Assembly: GCA_015680685.1 (NCBI GenBank)
Contig: MNCI01000661.1
Coordinates: 64,789 to 111,511 of the forward strand
Direction of reading: 5' to 3'
Source: Gnetum montanum
Lineage: Eukaryota > Streptophyta > Gnetopsida > Gnetales > Gnetaceae
Length of the DNA stretch: 46,723 nucleotides
The position numbers and the translations under genes were made by a program. The notes below the pieces were generated by a model. That model had not been told where the DNA came from and made no database searches. It saw only the letters and a list, made by a program, of their open reading frames with translations. Of this stretch, positions 18,638 through 29,938 are shown in pieces; position 1 is the stretch's first letter, and every line of letters begins with the position of its first letter.

Positions 18638-19800
18638 ACAAATTGCATGCAAGTACAAGGACCATAAAATTTTGAATAAAAATGCAACAGGGGGAAACGA
18701 AAACAACACAAAACAAGAAATGTAAACTTGAAAGTAAACTATAATGTTCTAAACATGATCAAAATAACCAAATAATCAAAAGAGACACCAACATAGGCCA
18801 TCCAAACAACCATTAAAATCNGTAAAAGTATGCAAGCTATTCTGACCAAGTGACTTATACAAAACTTAATGAGGAGGATGAGCTAAAGCTCATGTTAGAT
18901 CATAGTAAGCCGCAACTTTCAGATTTTTCCTTGTTTTTTTTATTTTTTTATTTTGGGAAACTTAAATTTAAAAGAGAAAATGGAGGTTAGGGTGAGGATT
19001 GCTGCCGGACCCCATCACGCTCAAGAACTTATTATATTGCCAATGACCATGGTCCTCATTTTTTGTTTTTTTTTAAAAGGAAACTTTGCTCATGATGTAC
19101 TTCATTCTTGAGGTAGGAATTCCAACCCGAGTCTGGCCGATTAGCTGCACTGCCAAAGAACATAGTCCTTTCGGAAACTTTGCCCATGGTGTAGTTCAAC
19201 CCTCATGTATGTGCCTTTGATTGGTGGTATCATAGCAGGTCTCCTGGGTGGCTAAGGAGTCTCAAGTAGAAATGAACACACTTCAACTTGTTGTTCACAG
19301 GATAACCATGGATAATCATACCTGAGGGCTTGGGCTTATGAGAGGAAAGGACAGAATTTTCCAAGGTCACTTAGTAATTATGACTAACCACTTTCCAATG
19401 TCACATATCCTACACTCACATGATCATGATGATAACATGATAAGTTTGTATAAATCCAATGCTCCATAATCTAACATAATAAATAAACTGAAATCTTGGA
19501 ATCAATTGGAAAGAGTTATAATATTATTGGAATATAAAGTATAAAGCAGATTTTATAGCATTATTGACATATGATATTATAGTAATAGTAAATTATATTA
19601 CCCCTACATTATTTTCCAATGGTGTTAAGATGACCCAATGTTTAGTAACTCAAATGAAAAATGATTATTAAAATCATATGAAGAACACAATAATCAAAAC
19701 AATATGCTAAGAAAGAAATCATGAAAATGCAAGCAAAATATGGAAACGTAACAATATACATATGAAATGCAAAGAAAAAAAAAAGAAAGAAAACATGCAA
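18638..19800 (-). other. 3' non-coding part of the non-autonomous element
   Basis: No coding frame seen. It contains T-rich runs, a single unknown base at 18821, and an imperfect direct repeat GGAAACTTTG(C)(C/T)CATG.TGTA.TTCA at about 19080 and 19173. Confidence 0.45.
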
Positions 19801-20103
19801 CTAAGAATCTACCAAGTGCCCACATGGGGTACCTGAGTAGAAATTCTTTAAATGAAATACATTAAAATTCCTATTCAACCTATATCCTTGAAAATCAGCA
19901 ATCTTGAACACATTTGGGGCAGTGATGTCTACAATTTGAAATGGACCTAACCACATATGTGAAAACTTAGTTTGAGGGCCAGTTTGACCAGGCGCTCTAT
20001 CTCTCTTAAGGACTAGATCACCTACTTGAAAATTTCTAGCTGCATATTTTTTTATCAAACCATCTCTTGACAATTTGTTGATGCTTAAGATTATGAAAAT
20101 CAA
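19801..20103 (-). pseudogene. integrase C-terminal (GPY-type) fragment of a Ty3/gypsy element
   Basis: The minus frame contains RNFQVGDLVLKRDRAPG, HMWLGPFQIVDI and NVFKIADFQGYRLNRNFNVF. This is the barrel-like C-terminal domain of Ty3/gypsy integrases, which helps bind DNA. The catalytic core with its D,D,E triad is absent upstream. The frame continues from the preceding frame (20536-20036) through a frameshift in the KKYAARNF region. It ends at a stop after HLVDS. Not functional as an integrase. Confidence 0.75.
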
Positions 20104-20536
20104 GACCTACACTTATCTTGCTTGATCGTTTTCTATAAAGTTTTTCTTTAATATAAGTTTCAATGATAGGTCTAAGTCTTGATGGGTCATCAGATATAGC
20201 TTTTCTAGGAGAATGTTCCATGGATGTGTTGTTAAAATTTAGCATAGCTTCAAATGTTTTAATAGGTAGGGTTTTATTTATATCTTTGTCTTCCCCTAAA
20301 GGTGGTGGATCACTTAGACATAATCCATCATGTTGTTGATAAGGCAAGGTGTCTCCATAGCTTTCTTCACCTTCTCTAGAACTTTGATAGGATTGGATGG
20401 GATCTACATAAGAGATAGGATTTTTTGTAGTTCCACTCACATAGTCATTTTCAACATGTTCACTACACTCAACCTCAATAACCCCAACATAAAGATTAGC
20501 GTTTCGATCTTCCAAAGATTGATTTTGTTGATCCAA
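20036..20536 (-). pseudogene. linker region of the truncated polyprotein, unrecognised
   Basis: 166 codons on minus with acidic, serine-rich text (NPISYVDPIQSYQSSREGEE) and a basic tail (KEKLYRKRSSKISVGLDFHN). It lies between protease and the integrase tail, where RT, RNase H and the integrase core should be. I cannot match any part to RT. Its end overlaps the integrase-tail frame, so a frameshift lies near 20060-20100. Either a spacer ORF of the non-autonomous element or a scrambled remnant. Confidence 0.45.
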
Positions 20537-20577
20537 GGTTGTTACTACTTGTTTGTAGAAGGGTTCTCAGGGTATAG

Positions 20578-21400
20578 TCATGTATTCAGATTTTCCTTTA
20601 ATTGGGATAAATAATTTCGAGAAATCTGACCTAAAGAAGCCCCAAACTTAGCTCCAAAAGTTCTAGATAAGAGCACACCATATGTGGGTGTCATGTTAAC
20701 TACTAGGATATCTGTATAACATGTAAATGTAGGGTATTGCTTAAGTTGTACCTTTGCTCCTTTTAATAATCCTACCACAAGTACATTAGATCCATCGAGT
20801 TGAATCACACTTTTAGTTTGTGGTATCATTTGTGCTCCTAAGGCATTACAAACGTCAAGAAGCATAACAATAACAGTTGCACCGGAATCCATTAAATAGT
20901 TGTGGACATTCTTTCCTAAAATAATCAAAGTGGTTAGGAAAGAGAGGTGGTCCTTCTTACTAGACATGGAATTATTCACGTTTTGTATTGATAGTGTGTT
21001 ATGACTTTCCGCGAAGTAAACTTGCCTTTCGGGAATTGGGGATTTTTCTCTTTGGGCTACGGGTATATGAACCATATCCCGAATTACTTCTTTCATTTCG
21101 TTAAAGTGTAGGAGGTCATACATCGAAATGTTAGCTTTAACTCTTTTTAAGTCCTCAACCAAATCATAATTCTTATATTCATCTTTGGCTTCTTGTTGAG
21201 ATGGGACTCTTCTAAGTATAGAAGGGGGGTTTGGTCATTGTGGGGCAATTACTTGGGATGACCCGGATTGGTTGTTTGCATTGTTTTGACTAGGAACTCT
21301 TCTGTTTGGAGGTGTATAGGAATTGTTTCTAGTTTGTTTTTGTGTAGCATTCATAATGTCACTAATTTTGTGGTAGCGAGTGTTGTGTGGGTTAGGGTCA
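20578..21400 (-). pseudogene. aspartic protease region of the gag-pol polyprotein
   Basis: Minus frame with the retropepsin signature LMDSGATVIVMLLD (active-site D-S-G) and, about 75 residues on, PTYGVLLSRTFGAKFGAS, the family's second conserved block. Upstream it reads back through EDLKRVKANISMYDLLHF to about 21,400 with one stop near 21,230. The catalytic Asp is present. The enzyme would cut the polyprotein. A stop at 20578-20580 separates it from the linker frame. Confidence 0.75.
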
Positions 21401-21457
21401 CCTACCATAACTTGTTCTAATGAGAAAACCTCTTCATTTTATGTCTCATGAGGTACA

Positions 21458-22699
21458 TTAAGGACTATGATAGGGGTTTTTCCATTTTTTTGCCCTTGGG
21501 GTATTGTCACCATACAATGCCATAAATTGAGGACAAGTCTTTTCGGAATGTTGCCTCATATTATGAAGACAACAATAATCATTGTTGATTGATGCACTTG
21601 ATTTTTTTGGTTGTATAGGGCCTTTGTTATTGTTCCTCTTTAGCTCAACCACTTTATTAGATAGTTTTTGTAATGAAGTAAGTATTTGGGTCATCTGATC
21701 TTGAGTTTGGGTTGGTGGTTCAACAAAATTTGATGTCCCGTTTGGGTTTATAATGGATTGAATCAAGGCTTTTGATTGGTCATCATTCAAACCAGTGTTG
21801 GATGGTAAAAATGAAGAGGACATGGGGCCTTGAGAGTAATTATTTAAAGGTTGAGTTGGTTGAAAGGGAGAAATAGCTTGAGGCATAACATTAGATGTTT
21901 GAAAAGTTGGTAAGAGTAGAGAGTTTGATTGCATAGGGTTACTAACACTCATCATCCCAAATTGGATTTGGATGCTGTTCATAAGGGTTATTTGCTCTAA
22001 TTCCACAGCTTTTGACATTGCACCTTGTATTTCTGTTATGTTGGGATCAGATTTAATGGCATAAGCGAAGAATGGATCGATGGTAGAGAGATAGAAGTTG
22101 AGGATACCATTTGGTTGTGGTCGCATCTCATTTGGCACATAGGAAAGTTGATGAAGGAATCTAAGGTTATAATCCCTAACATTTTTCCCAGGTAGCTTTC
22201 TTAGACTAGTAAAGTTGCTTGATGCGATAACAGGGCTTGTAAATTTGTCAAATTGATTCAAAAACTTGTTTTTGAATTCTTGCCATGTGTTAATAGAGGC
22301 ATTAGGAAGCATTAAGAACCATTGGGTTGCTTTGGGCCTAAATGTTGTTACAAACACCCTGCATGCTACATTATTATGTACAATGTTGTGAATCCCTAGT
22401 AAGGTTTCAAAACATTGTATGTGTTGGTGGGCATCATTTATAGAGGTTGTAGGACCGAAAAACAGATTTATGTTCTGAAGGGATTTTGGTATGTCATGGT
22501 AGTTATGAAAGTTAAAAGGGTTTCTTACTAAGGGAGCCAGGGGTTGATGGGTTGCCATCTTAGTTTGAGATTTCTTAGAAATTGAACTTGGAAAAAGTGA
22601 AGCTTCTTGTTCTCTCAAAGTAAATTAACGAGTAGCTGGTTGACTAGGGGTAGGAGTATGAGTTTTTTGTTGAGATGTTCCGTAAGAAGAGTCACTCAT
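21458..22699 (-). pseudogene. gag of the non-autonomous element, nearly intact
   Basis: The true start is the ATG at 22699 (MSDSSYGTSQ); 24 codons later there is one in-frame TAA (22627-22625), then 386 open codons to 21458. It contains the retrotransposon Gag core (RVFVTTFRPKATQWFLMLP, TWQEFKNKFLNQF, RDYNLRFLHQLSYVP) and, near the C-terminus, a zinc-knuckle-like YCCLHNMRQHSEKTC. Gag would package element RNA. The conserved core and only one or two lesions suggest selection until recently or a young age. Protease follows in a different frame. Confidence 0.8.
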
Positions 22700-23087
22700 A
22701 AAATGAAAAATAACAAAAAATATAAAATGCTAATAAATTGTGAAAATTAAAGAAAATGGAAATTTTTTTTGAAAACTATATATATATAATTTTATTTATT
22801 ATTTTATTATTATTTTTTATTTTTATAAGTAAAATTGAAATTACAAAATTTCAGAAAAGTAAATTAAAAGTAAAATAGTTTAAATCGCTTCAATTAAATT
22901 TCAGGAAAGTAAATTAAAAGAAGGATTCCTAAAATATAAATTTGGAAATTTGAAAATGAAACTAAAATAGAGCAATAAAACTGAAAATACGGAGGCAAAA
23001 ACAAAAATAGATAGTAATAAAAAAATGATAATAAATTTTTTAAAAAAAGAAACATAAAAGGAAAATAAAGAAAAGGTTAAGAAACTA
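22700..23087 (-). other. 5' leader of the non-autonomous element
   Basis: Very AT-rich untranslated leader between PBS and gag start. No coding potential. A 19-bp repeat TTTCAG(A/G)AAAGTAAATTAAAAG occurs at about 22849 and 22900. Confidence 0.5.
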
Positions 23088-23104
23088 CCCTCCTTCTAGC
23101 GCCA
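23088..23104 (-). other. tRNA primer-binding site of the non-autonomous element
   Basis: On minus TGGCGCTAGAAGGAGGG, 6 nt inside the 5' LTR. It differs from the PBS of the other elements in the window, so this is a separate lineage. The tRNA was not identified. Confidence 0.6.
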
Positions 23105-23110
23105 AAAAGG

Positions 23111-25009
23111 TGTTGATGCGTAAATCTTGGACACGCTAATACCTGTGAGAACTCGTTTTAGGAGACTTATCGCCTAGGGCGCCTCCCGTATGGGTACGGA
23201 AACCGGGGAATAGTCTTAGCTGGAAAGGGCTATGTGACAATAATAATAATAATATCAAACTTCAAGATTCTGGTATAAAAATTCAATACTCAGAGCTTAG
23301 ACAATATGTGATCCCCTATGCATTTTACAGAGAAATCATAATGGTGAAAGTTTGTCTTAAATTGCTTCTCTGACTCTAGGTTGACTAAAAATTTTAAAAG
23401 ATTGTTGTGACTAACAAGCCAAAACTCATTCCTTCAGTACAATAGAGATGCTGATTTTGTCACACACAATGCCACTCCAAAGCAACGACTATTTGGAATT
23501 TAGATACACAAACAATTTTAAGTACATCAGAAAATGGCACATTGCTGACAACAGATGCAGTTACCCAATTTTAACAAGTAGATTGCACGTAAGCATAAAC
23601 TAAATACTGGCCAATGGCAATGATGTTATCACTAAGGATGAAACATCTTTGGCAGTGTTACCATAGATAGAAACTTATACTTGCTACTGTGCTACAAATG
23701 CAGACAACAAAACTATACTTATTAGGGCAATGCAACGAAATAGGGCAACGCAATGGGACCATAAGGAGTTTCCTGATTGAAAACAATTTACGAGTTGAAG
23801 AATGCAATATGTCAGTATCTAAGGATTTGAGGATCTAAAAGTGGAAAAAAAGAAAATGCTACTGCTCTGAATTATAAAACAATGAAAGTTTAAGCAATTA
23901 AAAGAAATTCAAAGTTAGTGCATAAAGTGATATAACAACACAATGTACCAGCAACATGTTTGGAAATGCTGGAAAATGTTAAATATCTCTAATGAAAATG
24001 CCAAATATTTTTGATATTGTTGTATGTTGTTGAGATGTAGGTGTGGTTGCAGTCGTTGGTGTGTCCATCACGTTATTCGTGATCGCCTTGCTGACTCGCT
24101 ACAAGCGCCTGTCGTTACCCCAGTGTCTAGAGAGAAGGCCACCGTCTACAGGTGCGTTGTTGTCAGATGTGCGCTGCTCGCAGCAACAAGAGGCTAAAAG
24201 ATGGGTTGCATGTGGCCAGAGAAAATAGAAGAAAAAATAAAACAACGACTGCTGATGAACATGCACTGCCAGCTGCTACGTGTTTCAAAAGAAAGGTTGG
24301 CAATTAGACCTTGTTGCCAATTCGGAGATTGTTGTTTCTTGCTGCCCCTTGTTGTGTCTTCTGCTATTTCTTGCTACCCCCTGTTCATAGCGGCCCTGCG
24401 GGAGAAACCAACGTTAACCGTCTGTTTCTATTAACTGCCATCAACTGTGTTAGTTAAAAGGAAGTTGATAGAGTTATGCATAGTTTTGATGAGTGAGTTT
24501 CAATGGACATTTCATTCACGCGCGGTGCTAAATCTGTTCTATTCTGTCGTACCACATGGCATACATTTTACCTAAGTTCATGCATTTTTAAGTGAATGCT
24601 ATGCATATCATCTTACGCATTATTAGAAGAATTTGATGACACATATACCAAATTAGTGCATTAACAATTGTGTTAACGTTTAATGGTGAAACACAGTTGA
24701 TTCTGTAACAATCATGGCCCATAACTACCATTCTTCAAACGTACCAACAGGGCTGACAATGAACTTAACACCTTTCAAGTTTCAAATAAGGTTGGTTGCT
24801 ATTTTTATTTATTTATTTATTTTTATTATAGTTTGTATTGGGATAGATCTAAATGGTACCTCAAGATGCTATCTTACCTTCTACCTTTGGATGATAATAG
24901 AGAATGTTACAAAACATAATTTAGTTGCACTCCTAGCTTGTGATCTAGCTCCACTAGCTTATTGTTGATAATGGCCCCATGCTTAACATGGGTGAGGTTG
25001 GTCTCAACA
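23111..25009 (-). repeat. 5' LTR of the non-autonomous element
   Basis: 1899 bp. It starts TGTTGATGCGTAAATC and ends GGTTGGTCTCAACA. Besides point changes it has extra sequence relative to the other LTR at about 23205 and at about 24345-24375 (a local partial duplication around CTTGCTGCCCCTTG). Confidence 0.9.
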
Positions 25010-25014
25010 CAACC
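25010..25014. repeat. target-site duplication CAACC, right copy
   Basis: Matches 16766-16770 exactly. Confidence 0.85.
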
Positions 25015-25237
25015 ATGTAAATATTTAGAAAAGAAAACTTAATGTTTCTGCAAAAATGTTCTTTTTATTCCTACAAGGACACCTCCATGAATTGAGTGTT
25101 ACGATACTTAACATGTGGTTGTAAATGGTCTTTGGATTGATGAAACCTTCAATAAATCAATGATTATGAAACAAAGGGGCATGAATATAACACCCCATCC
25201 TATTGCACCTAGTTAGGGCAGAGTGATGCCTAGGATC
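25015..25237. other. host sequence between two retroelement insertions
   Basis: About 220 bp of older sequence between the CAACC-flanked and ACTAG-flanked elements. TGAATATAACACCCCATCC at 25182 resembles the start of some plant LTRs (TG...ACACCCC); if so, an older element begins here and continues right of 43436. Low certainty. Confidence 0.3.
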
Positions 25238-25242
25238 ACTAG
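25238..25242. repeat. target-site duplication ACTAG, left copy
   Basis: ACTAG directly left of the LTR at 25243. The identical ACTAG is at 43432-43436, right of the LTR ending at 43431. Confidence 0.88.
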
Positions 25243-26136
25243 TGATGAGTGGGAAGGTACCCCTACGCCCAACCATACGAATCACAAGCGTTCACCTGCA
25301 ATTCAGTCGAATTCCACAGACTATAATTACTAAGTATACTAGAGCTAAATGGTGTATGTGTGTTGTTCATTCGTTGTCTTCCCAGCCCCACTTATGGAAT
25401 GCAATTGTATGGTTAAGTGTGACTGAGGCATATGATTTTTATTGTTTTATGCTTTTATGGAATTACTCACCTAGAACAAGAATAAAAGTAGGAGTGATTA
25501 AAAGTGAAAGGGATTAATTGCTAAAAAATTAAAATCTAATCTAGCCTAACACAAGTAACCATTCTCACTTCCCAAACACATCTTGAACTTCGTGCAAACA
25601 CTACTGAGCTATCAAATGCTAATTGTTTCTAAGCTACTAAGTGGCACACATATGCTTGAAGGGGTCGTGCTTGTGTAATTTAATTGATTTGCTTAATTGA
25701 TCAAAATGAATTGCTGTGCTAATAACACAAATGTAAAGTACATAAAATAAAATAAATGCATGATAAAATAAAATAAAAGAAATGTGTAAGAAAACAAATC
25801 TCAAGTGTTGCAAGGATGAATCAAAGAGCTTATCTTTATTGCCAACACAACGGTGTACTCAGGTACATCAATGCTTGAATAAAGATCTGTTCACACTAAG
25901 ACCTCCTACTACAGGCACTTTGAAAATATTCTAACTTTCAAATAGATAGATTGCAAGAGTTTCACCACTTAACTGCTAAAAACATGCTTCCAATTGTGCA
26001 CCTAGGCACTGTATTTATAAACCCAGGAGTAACTGCTCTAATAATTATAATAACCACTATAATAATAACCACTCTAATAATTAGAGTAACCACTCTAATA
26101 ATAACTGCTCTAATAATTAGAGTAACCACTCCATCA
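25243..26136 (-). repeat. 3' LTR of the outer element
   Basis: 894 bp, TGATGAGTGGGAAGG...CCACTCCATCA on plus. The polypurine tract abuts it at 26137. Matches the LTR at 42452-43431 but has a single copy of the segment that is duplicated there around 42646. Confidence 0.88.
26011..26136 (-). promoter_or_regulatory. U3 of the outer 3' LTR: TATA box and TAATAATTA palindrome array
   Basis: TATA-like GTATTTATAA at 26011-26020. TAATAAT(T/A)A cores lie at 26039, 26060, 26075, 26096 and 26111 (steps 21, 15, 21, 15, a 36-bp higher-order unit). Full units include the near-palindrome CTCTAATAATTAGAG. Confidence 0.55.
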
Positions 26137-26147
26137 TACCCCCACGA
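26137..26147 (-). other. polypurine tract of the outer element
   Basis: On minus TCGTGGGGGTA immediately before the 3' LTR. The inner element has the same motif at 27444. Confidence 0.65.
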
Positions 26148-26516
26148 CTGAATGAAAACTGATCCTTGAGTACAGAAGAAGAGGAACAAGTTCTTTACAA
26201 AATATATTAGGTAGGTGTGGACTTATTTGAATGACATGCAGAGTGACATAGAGAAAATAGACAAATACAGAAGTGCTTGAGCATACAATATTACAATTAT
26301 GTATAAAATTGATGTTCATGAAAATTAGGAAAGAACACCAATAGATCCAAAGGACATCCAACCCCTCTTGGCAATAGAAGAATGAGGGAGAGGGAGAAGA
26401 GATCCAGTGGTCATGAACAATCTCCCACGAGTGATATGGTTGCATCCTCCTTGGTGACGAGAGTCCTATTTCTAGTCCATGCTTCCTACTACACTCACAA
26501 CAAAACTAAGGATTAG
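26148..26516 (-). other. 3' non-coding part of the outer element, left of the inner insertion
   Basis: The first about 30 bp match the inner element just inside its own 3' LTR (CGACTGAATGAAAACTGATCC against TGACTGAATGAAAACTTGTCC). No coding frame. It ends with ATTAG (26512-26516), the left target copy of the inner element. Confidence 0.6.
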
Positions 26517-27443
26517 TGATGAGTAGCAAGGTACCTCTACACTAAACCATACGAATACAAGCATTTCACGCATGATCCGGTCAAATTCTAAGGACTAAGT
26601 GCTTATGTGCCCTTGTGGAATAAGGATGGGTTGGTTGATCGGTGTCTTCCCAAGCTTACCTATATGTCATGATTGTATGGTTAAGTAAGCTTGAGGCATA
26701 TGATTTTTATAGCTTTTATATTTTTATGTTCTGTGCTAGTAGGGAAGGAGAGAGGTAACTAAGTAACTAATTTAACTTAACTACTCATTAACTAGGTTTT
26801 AACTAATCCTAACACCAACATTCATTTCCACTTTCCGTACACATCCTAAACCAGTGCAACACTACTGGGATTACCAAACGCTAATCATTACTGGGTTACC
26901 AAGCATTACACACATACTCGAAGTGGTTGTGCTTGTGTAATTTAACAATTTGCTTAATTAATCAAAATGAATTGTTATGTTAATAACATAAATGTAAAGC
27001 ACATAAAATAGAATAAAATAAAAGAAATGCATAAGAAAACAAATCTCAAGTGATGCAAGGATGAATCAAAGAGCTCATCTTTATTGCTGTACACAAGGTG
27101 TGCTTAGGTGCACAATGCTCAAATAAAGATCCGTCCACAGTTAGACCTTTTGTTGTGGGCAATTGGAAAATACTCTAACTTTCAAATAGACAACAAGAGT
27201 TTCGCTACTTGACTACTAAAAGACTTCCCCCTCAATTGTGTGCTTGGGCACTATATTTATAGGCTTGGGAGCAACTATTCTAATAATTAGAATAACCATT
27301 TTAATAATTAGAATAAACTGCTAGAGTAACTGCTCTAATAATTAGAATAAACCGCTAGAGTAACTACTCTAATAATTAGAATAAACTATTAGAGTAGCTG
27401 CTCTAATAATTAGAAGAAACTGCTAGAGTAACCGTTCTCATCA
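26517..27443 (-). repeat. 3' LTR of the inner element
   Basis: 927 bp, TGATGAGTAGCAAGG...GTTCTCATCA on plus; the PPT abuts at 27444. It is longer than its partner mainly because the U3 array has two more 34-bp units. Confidence 0.88.
27251..27443 (-). promoter_or_regulatory. U3 of the inner 3' LTR: TATA box and five-copy TAATAATTA array
   Basis: TATA-like CTATATTTATAGG at 27251-27263. TAATAATTA cores at 27281, 27302, 27336, 27370 and 27404 (steps 21, 34, 34, 34), each 34-bp unit also holding CTAGAGTAAC. Confidence 0.6.
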
Positions 27444-27455
27444 TACCCCCATGAC
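27444..27455 (-). other. polypurine tract of the inner element
   Basis: On minus GTCATGGGGGTA immediately before the 3' LTR start TGATGAG. Confidence 0.65.
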
Positions 27456-29446
27456 TGAATGAAAACTTGTCCTCGAGTTCCTTATAAAATATTAAGAATG
27501 TATGAGATTATTGACTAATTGACAACTGATGGTGGAATGGGATAACAGACTTAATGTGCCTAGTGAACGGATCAATAAGCATATTACAACATTAGTGTTC
27601 ATGACCATTGTGGTGAACACTTGTACATAAATGACATCCAAGCCTTTATTTGGTAGTTTGTAGAGAAAGAGAGAGAGAGAGAAAATGAAGCGTGTTACTG
27701 CCAATGCTAAGATTGTGTCTTCCATTGTTTACCCATAGCCATGCCACCAGAATTTCTCCTTTTGTAAATGCTCCAATTCTGGTCCATCCTAAGTGCTTCC
27801 TCCAAGCCCAGTCCATTGTTTGTATGTTCGTCATCTGCACACATAACATAGTCACAAATGAGCAAGAATAGATAAACCATAATGTAGTTGATGCCTTTCC
27901 TTGATATGAAGCACATTGGCTGAGTCGTGGTTATGGTAGAAACTGGTCCGGAGATTTATCACTAGCAACTACCCAAGGTGTAGGGGTTAGGGAATTAGTA
28001 AAATGGAAAAAATTTAAAAATTTATGCCAAGTCCCCCACAACTAAGAGCGAACCTCCGGTAGCTATAAGATGGACAAATATGAGGAACAAGAAAGATGGG
28101 AAAAAATAACAATGGAAATGCCAATAAAATGGATGTTATGGATGGGGATGAAAAAAGAGATGATTGATTGCAAGAAATGTTTAATGAAAAGAACTTAACA
28201 ATTGCACCAAAAAGGAATGCTAGTGGGTCCTTCCCAAAGTAGGCTCATGCCTTTTATGCCTTGACAAACCCACAAACCAAAGAGTCCATAGGCTCTAGGA
28301 ATGTCACTTGGAAGCAAGAGTTAAAAAATTACCCACAAGAATTTACCAAAGAAAAATAATGCATAAACCGAAAATGAACTAATGATAAAACCAGCAATGA
28401 GGTGGAAAATGGGAAGAAATATGGAGAGGAGAGAATGAAATGGAAGCCCAAAAACAAGATTGTGTAAAGCCCCTTGTGTATTTCATGGTTAAGCTAATTG
28501 AGTAGAACTCATCCCAAATCTAGACTCAAACCAACCACATTCAGTGACCTTGCATCAATACACTTGGCCAATCCATCCTTTTGAGGCAACATGAATGCTT
28601 CCACAAAGAGTGACCACCATCCTAAGGAGAGAAAGATGGAGAAATAGGAAGCGAGAAGGGGCCTTAGTTAGAGGAAACCATCAGGCATGGGTAACATGTC
28701 TTTCAAATTCCATAACTAGTGCTTGTAGCCCATATTTCTTTATTATGTCTAAGGGTGTGCTTTAAATTATTACTTTTCTCTTTTCTTTTCCTTTTTTTTT
28801 GTGTGAGAACCACACAATGCAAAGACTTATTTTTATTCACTCAGCTTCCTAATGTTTGAACAATGCTAGAATGGCAAAAAACCCAAGAAAAAGCATCCAA
28901 GAAACCAAGAGAATGGTTAGCACAAATGCATCGAATCCCCTTAAAGTCACATCCTTTTCATCCTTTGAGTCTTTCCTTGGTTTGAAAAGTACCCAGCCAC
29001 CAATTCATTAACAAGTTTACTTAGAAAAAGGGGAATGTACAGTTGCAAGCCAAAGGAGACCATAGAGTTGTATGGATGAGTGGACGGCATGGACTTATTA
29101 CCTATTTTACCAAAAGAACCATACCTTAATATCGGCATCATAATTCAAAGGTAAAAACCAAAAATTAACATTCAATATGATATAATTCAATCCACCATCA
29201 TGAGCACTTATTGGATGACAAATAAAAGCAGTCAAGCAAACAAATAAATAGTAAAAATATGAACGATAATGTAAAAAAAAAGTTGAAAAAATGTGTAAAA
29301 CAAGAATGTATAAAACAAAAATTCAAAAAGAACTGAGGGTCTAGAACAATTAGCATAGGCGGCCATCTCCCCCATGACTAAGTTGGAAGGAGGAGATTCG
29401 AAATAGTGAGCAGGGTTGTTCATTAAGAGAGGTAGATGTGTACTAG
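27456..29446 (-). other. non-coding 2 kb between integrase and 3' LTR of the inner element
   Basis: In Athila-type elements an env-like frame lies here. I see none: only short frames and no credible membrane protein. Parts align with the outer element (AGTGGGTCCTTCCCAAAGTAGGC at about 28,230 against about 36,885). A conserved polypurine-like block lies at 29367-29390. A (GA)n tract is at about 27664-27682. Confidence 0.55.
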
Positions 29447-29743
29447 CTATCCTAAGCTCCTGAAAGTTTTGGTTTGTTGCACACTGACCAAAATTTTCTT
29501 ATCTAGGCTCTCAGGTTTGTATATTATCATGGCCCTTGAAGAAAAAGTTGCATAAATAATATAAGGTCCTTTCCACAGTGTTTGAAATTTAGTACGTTGT
29601 GGCACATATGTGGGATTCCAGTAGAGAACCTTATCTAATGGTTGATATTTAACTTTCCTAATTCTTAGGTCATGACATTGTTTATTGAAGGCCTTGTGTA
29701 ATTCGTTATATGATAGGGTAGCTAATTGGTTTTCATCTAGCAA
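29447..29743 (-). pseudogene. integrase C-terminal domain, inner element
   Basis: Minus frame with KVKYQPLDKVLYWNPTYVPQ and FQTLWKGPYIIYATF, the GPY/F-type C-terminal domain of Ty3/gypsy integrase. Upstream are LATLSYNELHKAFN residues typical of this lineage. It is separated from the catalytic core by stops. A parallel fragment is in the outer element at 38541-38311. Confidence 0.75.
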
Positions 29744-29938
29744 GTTAAGGGTTACTAACCATTATTTCTGTGCTAGATCAAGGTCAAGGTTGAAGTCACA
29801 TGCTGTGGATAGTGTATAGAGCTCAATTTGAATGGGAAGCATTGGTAATGCATCATACACTAACTCATAGGGAGAGTAGCTTGTAGGGAGTTTCTGTATG
29901 GAGTGGTATGCCCAAAGAGCATCATTCAGTTTAGTGCT

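Larger units (their letters stand above)
16771..25009 (-). mobile_element. complete non-autonomous Ty3/gypsy element lacking RT, RNase H and integrase core
   Basis: 8239 bp, bounded by direct LTRs 16771-18622 and 23111-25009 (TGTTGA...TCAACA) and the perfect duplication CAACC. Coding remnants lie on minus: gag 22699-21458, protease about 21400-20578, a linker, and the integrase C-terminus 20103-19801. Between protease and integrase tail there is only about 0.5 kb, where a full element has about 3 kb of RT-RNase H-integrase. The two LTRs differ at roughly one site in twenty in the stretch I compared (about 170 bp), so the insertion is old but structurally complete. It could have moved only with proteins supplied in trans. 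It inserted into the LINE fragment. Confidence 0.88.

Noticed and set aside
17669-24968. Open frames present in both LTRs of the 16771-25009 element (e.g. 18327-18581 and 24714-24968)
   Set aside because: They are alike only because the LTRs are copies of one sequence; they are antisense to the element and have no domain.
25951-26189. Isoleucine/threonine-rich frames on both strands at the end of the outer LTR (also 43204-43458)
   Set aside because: They are translations of the TAATAATTA promoter array.
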